From positions 365,859,877 through 365,923,876 of the forward strand of contig NC_066583.1 in assembly GCF_024323335.1 (NCBI RefSeq): DNA of 64,000 nucleotides. Direction: 5' to 3'. The stretch comes from Lathyrus oleraceus. Its lineage: Eukaryota > Streptophyta > Magnoliopsida > Fabales > Fabaceae. The notes under the pieces are model-generated. The model had not been told where the DNA came from. It saw nothing but the letters and a program-made list of their open reading frames with translations, and did no database searches. The translations under genes were made by a program, and so were the position numbers. Shown in pieces: positions 57,836 through 64,000 of this stretch. Each line of letters opens with the position of its first letter. The first letter of the stretch is position 1.

Positions 57836-58747
57836 TCAAGTCTGGCCATGCGTCACAAAGATGGCGCAAGCTTCGTCTTCATCACCATTGTCTTCAATAA
57901 TGGAAGTTGAGTGTTGATTATTCCCATGAATGAACCCTCCACTGCAGAACATTGGTTGCATAACTTTGACTTTAGCGTTGAACAGCCCTGGTTGAAACCC
58001 CAATCCAGCTCTGTTCTTGTTCTCGGCAATCTCCACAACACGACCCCACTGATCAATGTTTCCCGCCAACATGGGTGCCCCAATTTTCTTCAACTCATAA
58101 GCAATAGAAGACATCGGTGCCCTAGTTTTCTTCAACTCATACGCAATAGATAAGACTTGGAATGGAGTTCCAACCTCCTCCTCATCTTCAACATATGTGA
58201 AATATGACAAATGGCTCAGCAATAATGCTTTCTCTCCACCAATAAGGACAAGCTTTCCGTTCTTCACAAATTTAAGATTATGGTGTAGAGTAGACGTCAT
58301 TGCTCCAGCTTCATCAATCCATGGCCTTCCCAACAATCAGCTATAGGCCGGGTGGATATCCATTACCTGGAAAGTAATCTGGAAGTCACTCGGACCTATC
58401 TTAACTAGAAGGTCCACTTCACCAATGACAGTTTTACGAGAGCCATTGAACGCTTTGATAACCACGTCTCTATACCTCATCAGGGGGCCTTGATAAAAGA
58501 GTCTTGACAAAGTTGATTTCGGAAGCACATTCAAAGATGACCCTGTATCAACCAACACATGGGACAGAGCATCCTCCTTGCAATTTATAAAAATATGGAG
58601 TGCCAGATTGTGATTTATGCCTTCCTCGGGAAGCTCTTCATCACAAAAACTCAGATTATTACAAGAAATAATGTTAGCAACTATGTGGTCAAACTGATCC
58701 ACGGTCACATCATGCTCAACATAAGCCTTCTCTAGCACTTCCTCCAA
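57836..58747 (-). pseudogene. O4 protease and post-protease region
   Basis: From 58747: EHDVTVDQFDHI, LVDTGSSLNVLPKS with intact DTG (residues 67-69), GEVDLLVKIGPSDFQITFQVMDIHPAYS, a TGA, then LLGRPWIDEAGAMTSTL and an acidic linker. A 42-bp tandem duplication (58074-58157) gives AYELKK twice. The reading frame ends FVTHGQT with TGA at 57836-57838, 16 codons short of the predicted splice donor. Confidence 0.9.
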
Positions 58748-59700
58748 TGCCTCCTATATGCTTCAGAATTCATCAGTAGCGACAACAAGGAGATCTTTGG
58801 CGGAGTCTAGAGCAATTGTTCTACCACATTGAACTCACTTCTATTTATCAATTTTTGCACTTCATCATCATCATTACTCTTCAATTTGTTGGACTCACCA
58901 GACTGACACATTGGAGCACTAACCGGATTTTCCACTGGAATCTCTGCTTTCTTACTTGTTGTAACATCTTCTACTACTTTTGGGAAAACTGGACTGAATA
59001 CTCGACCGCTATGGGTCACCTTTATAATGTCAGCAATATTCACGATTGAATCTGCGACTGGTAGAGGAACCTCTTAAACATCTTCAATCATTGTGGCATT
59101 GTATTGTACGACACAACTTTATTGGATGAGTAGGGGACAGGGCCCACTAACCGTATAACCAACGACGACACTGATCTATTGACATTGTTTCTACTGCTAC
59201 TATCAAATTGGATAACTACCCACTCATGGGTCTTGAATATAGGCACAATCATATTCACATCATCTATATCCCTCGACTGTTGAATCTAGATTACATTCTC
59301 ATCCATCAACTTCTAGATATCTCTCTTGACAATCATACACCCACGGGGATTCACACTACAGACGACACAACCAACATGGTCATGTTCACAGTCACTAATT
59401 AAGCATAAAGTGTTATGCATCTCTACCATAGATCTTAGGATACGTCTTACATCAAAAACTCAGAAATTCCCTGGACAGCCGTCCACCATGTTGACAGAAG
59501 CGTTACCATGAGCAGGTAACAAATTGGCTTTTACATTCGGCGCTCTGTCCTCAAAGGACACCATACCACTCTTCACAAGCTTTTGAACTTCATATTTCAA
59601 TGGATAGAAATTTTCTATGTCATAGCCAGGGGCTCCCTGGTGAAAAGCACAATGAAGGCAGGCTTGAACCACCATGGTAGTGGCTCAGGGATTTGCAGAG
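58748..59700 (-). pseudogene. O4 gag-protease linker
   Basis: Recognisable pieces: CAFHQGAPGYDIENFYPLKY (knuckle whose last Cys is Phe), FEDRAPNVKANLLPAHGN, CEHDHVGCVVCSVNPRGC, then NIADIIKVTHSGRVFSPVFP and EFNVVEQLL. At least six stops break it up. Confidence 0.8.
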
Positions 59701-61197
59701 GATTTCTTAGATGAATGAGGTTCTTGAGAACCAATGATGGGTACAATTTTGCATAAGTCATAGGAATAGGGTCAAAGGAGACCTTATTCCTCTCAAAATT
59801 TAGTTGATGATGATTGTTGTTGTTGTTGCAGTTGGTTCTTTGTTATGGTTGCTATTGATGTTGTTGTGTTGTTGTTGCTGAATTGGAACTGATTGATTAT
59901 TGGAATTGTTGGAAAAAACCGAAATTACTGAGAAAACTTGATGCTGATGTTGACGAGTTTGAGAACTCTTTCTGACATGAGGCCTCCTCTACCTCCCCAC
60001 TGACACTGACTTAGTTTCTCCTTCCTTCAACTTGGAGAAACTCCCACCATACTTCTTGCTGGATAATGCTTCTTCCTTAGACAAACGTCCTTCACGGATT
60101 TCTTCTTCTAGCCTCATCCCCATATTTACCATTTCGGCAAAGTCATTGGGAGCACTCGCAATCATACGTTCGTAATAAAACAAACTTAGCATCTTCAAAG
60201 AGATTTTTGTCATTTCCTTCTCCTCAAGAGGTGGACTTATCTGGGCAGCAAGCTCTCTCCATCTCTGAGCATACTCTTTGAATGTCTCCTTATCCTTCTG
60301 AGACATTGACCTCAATTGGTCTCTATCAGGCGCCATGTCCACATTGTACTTATACTGTTTTACAAAGGCCTCGCCCAAGTCATTGAAAGTATGGATTCTT
60401 GCACTGTCCAAACCCATATACCACCTCAAGGCAGCTTCAGTCAAACTGTCTTGGAAATAGTGAATCAGCAACTGCTCATTATCAGTCTGGGTAGACATTT
60501 TTCTGGCATACATCACAAGATGGCTTAGCGGGCAAGTGTTCCCTTTATACTTTTCAAAGTTGGGGACCTTTAACTTCATCGGGATCTTAACATTGGGGAC
60601 CAAGCAGAGTTCAGCAACACTCTTCCCAAACAGGTATTTCCCTCTCAGAGTCTTCAACTCTTTATGTAGCTCGAGGAATTGGTCTTTCATTTCATCCATC
60701 TTCTCATATACATCTGGGCCCTCAGACGGCTCAGAATGGTAGATAGTGTCTTCAACATGAGGCGGAGTGTTAATGACTGGAGGTGGCACTGACATGACCG
60801 GGATAGATGCCGGCATAGAGACAAATCTGGGCGCATACCCTTCTGGCACAAAATTAGGTGGAATTCCCTAAGGGAATCCAGCAGGCATGGATTGACTGAC
60901 AGCATCAATCAGAACCGTTGAGGTAGCAACCTAATAAAAGATAGTTCTTTGAGGAGGGGGAGTTGCAGGAGTTGGTGAAGACTGATTCTGTGCAGCAATG
61001 ACAGATTCTATCATCACCGTTAATCTGGAGATCTCGTCCTTCAACTCTCGGTTCTCCTGCTCTAGATGTTCCATGATCCTTGGTTGGTTAGCGTGAGTGT
61101 TGCATCGGTGAGTCAGCTTGGCTGATGCACAGAAGAAGAACTGGTAAGACATCTGGCGGAAGAAAAACCTGTTATGCAAATGATGCATGAAATGCAA
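59701..61197 (-). pseudogene. O4 gag
   Basis: The N end (61197-60931) has SAKLTHRCNTHANQPR, a coiled-coil-like EHLEQENRELKDEISRL and a Pro-rich tract, then a TAG-class break. The core, open for 286 codons (60849-59989), holds EKMDEMKDQFLELHKELK, VPNFEKYKGNTCPLSHLVMY, ALRWYMGLDSARIHTFNDLG, KQYKYNVDMAPDRDQLRSM and KETFKEYAQRWRELAAQ (Retrotrans_gag). A Gln-rich tract and further stops follow. This is the longest intact gag core here. The start could be Met 61197 or the conserved Met at 61149 (MSYQFFFCASAK); the latter fits the other copies. Confidence 0.9.
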
Positions 61198-61382
61198 TGT
61201 TTTTTACTGTTTTTAATTTCAAGGAACATATGAAGTCCTATTTGCAAATATAATAATTAATAATAATAACAATATTTTAATTGACCATAAAATCTCTTTT
61301 TATTCATAAAATTTGGAAGGATTACACTGAGTATAATTTTAGAAACTAAAATACAAATACAAGAGAAAAGGAAATTATCATC

Positions 61383-62888
61383 CTAAGGATCCCTAGCAAA
61401 TGCACCAGATGATCAGGCTATGGGTGCATACTTCCTTGAGATGCATCGAATCTAGGATTCAAAGGATACCTTCATCTGAGCCTTCTCAATAACTAACTGA
61501 TCAATAATCTTCTTCCAAGCACCAGAAGGTTGAGGCATACTAGAGGAACGTAGACCCTCTGTCTCTCTATGCCTCTTCATTGCCCGGTCTTCAAGAATTT
61601 TGATAAGCGCATCCTTGTCTTTCGATTCAAGCTGCAACTCTTCATGCTTTCAGCTTAAAGCATGGAACCGCTCTTCCCACATATCCTTCTCTTGTTTCGT
61701 CTTTACAAGTGCATCTTCTAACTCCTTTACATCTTGGTTAGGAAGAGTTGATAGCTCAGTCATAACCATAGACATAAGTCTTTCACAGGCGTACGACATC
61801 TTCAGCTCCAAAGCTCTCTTCTTCACCCAAATAGTGTAAGCTTCAAAAGCTACGTAGTTGCACTGACCAAGCTCGGATCTTCCTTTCCTATGCACATTAT
61901 GCCAAGCATGTATCACCTTTTGCTTCAAATGTTGGGGATCTTTACCCTCTTGATACAAATGACCTTCTAACTAAGTGTTATTAGGTTTATCTCTCAAGGG
62001 GAACCCAAGTTGACGACGAGCCAAAGTGGGGTTGTAGTTGATTCCTCCTTGTGTACCAATGAGAGGCACATTAGAGAACTCACCACAGCTATAAATAATG
62101 TCCACACTACTCAATGTAGAATCAAACCAAAGAATATCATCATTAGTGAGAGACATAAATCTCTGAGACCACCGTAGACATTGCTTGCTTTCCACGAAAG
62201 CATGCGTCTGAGGCAAGTGCGAAATAAACCACTTGTATAGAAGAGGAACACAACACACAATAGTCCCACCACTTTTAGAGTTACTCAAATGCAAAGAGAA
62301 ATACATGTCACCTAATAGAGTAGGAACACGATTCCCAATCAAGAAGATTCTAATGGCGTTAACATCAATAAATTTGTACATGTTAGGGAACAAGGCTAAA
62401 CCATATATGAGCAATATAAAGATGACTTCAAAAGCATCCATCCTACCGACTTGAGAAAAGGCAGTAAGTTTACTAATGAGAAACTCAGAAGTCAACCCAA
62501 GAATACCTCTTTTCTTCACCAAATGAGCATAAATCTCAGATTTCTTCAAATGAAGAGCTTCAGTTATGATATGAGATCTGGGAATCTCCTCCAATCCATT
62601 AAAAGGTACCTTGTCAGATACAGGTATACCCAAGAGATGAGCATACTCCTCTAATGTAGGTACAAGGTGATAATCGGGAAAAGTGAAGCACCGGTAGAGA
62701 GGATCATAGAACTGAACCACAACACTCAGAAGTCCTTCAACCATATCAGTAGATAACATAGATAAAAGCTTCCCATGATGTTACTTGAATTCCACAGGAT
62801 CTAATACAAAGGATGACAATTTCCTTAGCTCCTTCAAATTAAGACATTTGAAACTATACTTCTTAGTGTTCCTTCGCCCACAATCCAT
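61383..62888 (-). pseudogene. O4 ORF1
   Basis: Met at 62888 and stop at 61383. A TAA falls after DPVEFK, then 262 open codons (62759-61971) with GLLSVVVQFYDPLYRCFTFP, SEIYAHLVKKRGILGL, IYGLALFPNM, LLGDMYFSLHLSNSKSGG, WFISHLPQTHAFVESKQC and GGINYNPTLARRQLGFPLRD, then a TAG in NNT-stop-LEG. The C-terminal part is coiled-coil-like (EELEDALVKTKQEKDMWEERF-like). Bases 61198-61382 between ORF1 and gag are AT-rich with no gene. Confidence 0.87.
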
Positions 62889-63742
62889 GGTCTGAAAATA
62901 TTTGCAAATAAGACCTTAGTTCCTCAAAATTTATTTTTTGTGATGAATGTCATGATGTGCATGTATGCATGAATGCAACAATCACATACAAGGGATCACA
63001 CACAAGGCAAACACAAACAAAGATCAAGGGATGGATCAAGTCATTATCAAGATCAATCATCCATTTTGGCGGATTATGGTTTTCACCTTATCAACACCCA
63101 AGTTCCATTGATATTGACAAGACTTGATCGGATCAACTGAGAATCAAAGGGTTTGTTGTGAGTCACAAGCATGGAGTCAGGTTAAGAACCATCCCAAAGG
63201 AGTGTAGTAAGGATAAAAACCAGCATATCATGTTCTCAAAAGTTCCCAGAGTCTTAATCCCATATATTAAATATTATAGGTTAGGATGACTGACTCATCA
63301 ACCCATAATATTCTAAAGAGAAACTCGTCTGAGTGTAGTATTGCGTAACAACTGTTATTAGGTTTACACCGGAACAGTCTCCACACTATGTCCTAAATAG
63401 GCCAAGTTGGGTTAAATGTTCTACGGTCCTCAGCTTCTCGGACCCCAAATCATATAAAATAATGCCTATTCACAAATAACTTGTGTGACATCAATAACTC
63501 CAAAGAGGTCTCCACTGAGTATATGGGTCTCAAGCCAACTTGTTAAGGACTACTCCACACAAGTTGAACATGACTATACCATCCTCCTATCTTAATTTCA
63601 CTCAAGTTCGGGTTAGAACTTATCTCACCACTCAGAAATCACCAAGCACAACAGACAAATTCTATCACACAAACAAATATACAAACATCAAATATACAAA
63701 TATATACAAATAAAAAAGTAGGAAAAACCCACTGAGGATTAT
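62889..63742 (-). other. O4 5' untranslated leader
   Basis: Non-coding and colinear with the O1 leader, including the AGCTGAGGACCGTAGAA box near 63420-63440 and an AT-rich stretch next to the PBS (63655-63720). Confidence 0.8.
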
Positions 63743-63760
63743 TCCCCAGCAGAGTCGCCA
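63743..63760 (-). promoter_or_regulatory. O4 primer-binding site (tRNA-Arg type)
   Basis: Minus-strand TGGCGACTCTGCTGGGGA, 9 nt after the LTR end, as in O1. Confidence 0.87.
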
Positions 63761-63769
63761 CTTAATTTC

Positions 63770-64000
63770 TGTAGTGGTAAATGCATGACCATCAAGCTAT
63801 GAATAAACTTGAAGTAAATAAAACCAGAGTCGCCACTGCGCTTTTATTGTTTCCAAGGGAAAAGGGAAAAGTACGACCAAAACCCAAATATAAGAAGTTT
63901 TCAAATCAAAACTAATAAAATTCCAGAGATTACAGGTAAGGGGGTTGGTTACACAGAGGGAAGGTGTTAGCACCCAAAGTGTCTTAGGTACTCCTAGGGA
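63770..64000 (-). repeat. O4 5' LTR, terminal part at window edge
   Basis: The plus strand begins TGTAGTGGTAAATGC at 63770 and includes GAGTCGCCACTGCGCTTTTA and the conserved U5 block with GGTGTTAGCACC. It continues past the window. Confidence 0.9.

Larger units (their letters stand above)
53672..64000 (-). mobile_element. O4: Ogre element, 5' LTR running out of window, 3' end lost
   Basis: From the right: start of 5' LTR (64000-63770), PBS, leader, ORF1, gag, protease, intron, RT-RNase H, second RNase H, integrase, and 0.66 kb of 3' UTR ending at the O3 junction. The 3' LTR and most of the 3' UTR are missing. It has the most complete internal set of the three Ogres, but carries stops, two internal deletions and frameshifts. 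Confidence 0.88.

Overview
The window is plant nuclear repeat DNA, made almost entirely of nested and broken LTR retrotransposons. I find no host gene, tRNA, rRNA, CRISPR array or bacterial-type feature. LTRs of about 4-4.6 kb, a primer-binding site matching a tRNA-Arg 3' end, an extra ORF1 before gag, an intron between protease and reverse transcriptase, and a second RNase H point to Ogre elements (Ty3/gypsy, Tat lineage). Ogres this large and dense are typical of legumes, especially tribe Fabeae (pea, vetch, faba bean, lentil, Lathyrus). The tribe is inferred, not proven.

Layout. O1 is a minus-strand Ogre from before base 1 to 34458. It holds RT, intron, protease, gag, ORF1, 5' UTR, PBS and a 4.6-kb 5' LTR. 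Two elements have landed in it. O2 is a plus-strand Ogre of another LTR family (1502-17381, target duplication GAAGG) sitting in the O1 protease gene. C1 is a minus-strand Ty1/copia element of Sirevirus type (19765-27308, target duplication CAAAT) sitting just upstream of O1 gag. O2 has lost nearly all its coding region. Its gag start is cut by LTR A, which is itself cut by solo LTR B (7960-12363, target duplication AACAA). A tandem array of about 78-85 bp units precedes the O2 3' LTR.

Right of O1, LTR C (plus, 34459-36898) is the Ogre LTR that O1 split. It is followed by a 106-bp scrap of copia gag (36899-37004), which is then interrupted by the 3' LTR of O3 (minus). That LTR (37005-44440) carries an inverted 2.9-kb block of 5' UTR, ORF1 and gag start. 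O3 continues through 3' UTR, integrase, archaeal-type RNase H, RT/RNase H, intron, protease and gag to about 53671. There it is fused to the 3' UTR of O4 (minus), which runs through all coding domains, 5' UTR and PBS into a 5' LTR leaving the window at 64000.

How the parts work together. In an intact Ogre the LTR promoter drives one RNA encoding ORF1 (function unknown), Gag-protease, and, after splicing, a fused protease-RT-RNase H-integrase product. C1 would encode a single Gag-Pol. Every copy here has stops, frameshifts or deletions, so none looks able to move alone. The main interest is the nesting history, the chimeric junctions, and conserved non-coding structure: splice sites joining reading frames, leader hairpins, U3 boxes and 3'-UTR tandem arrays.
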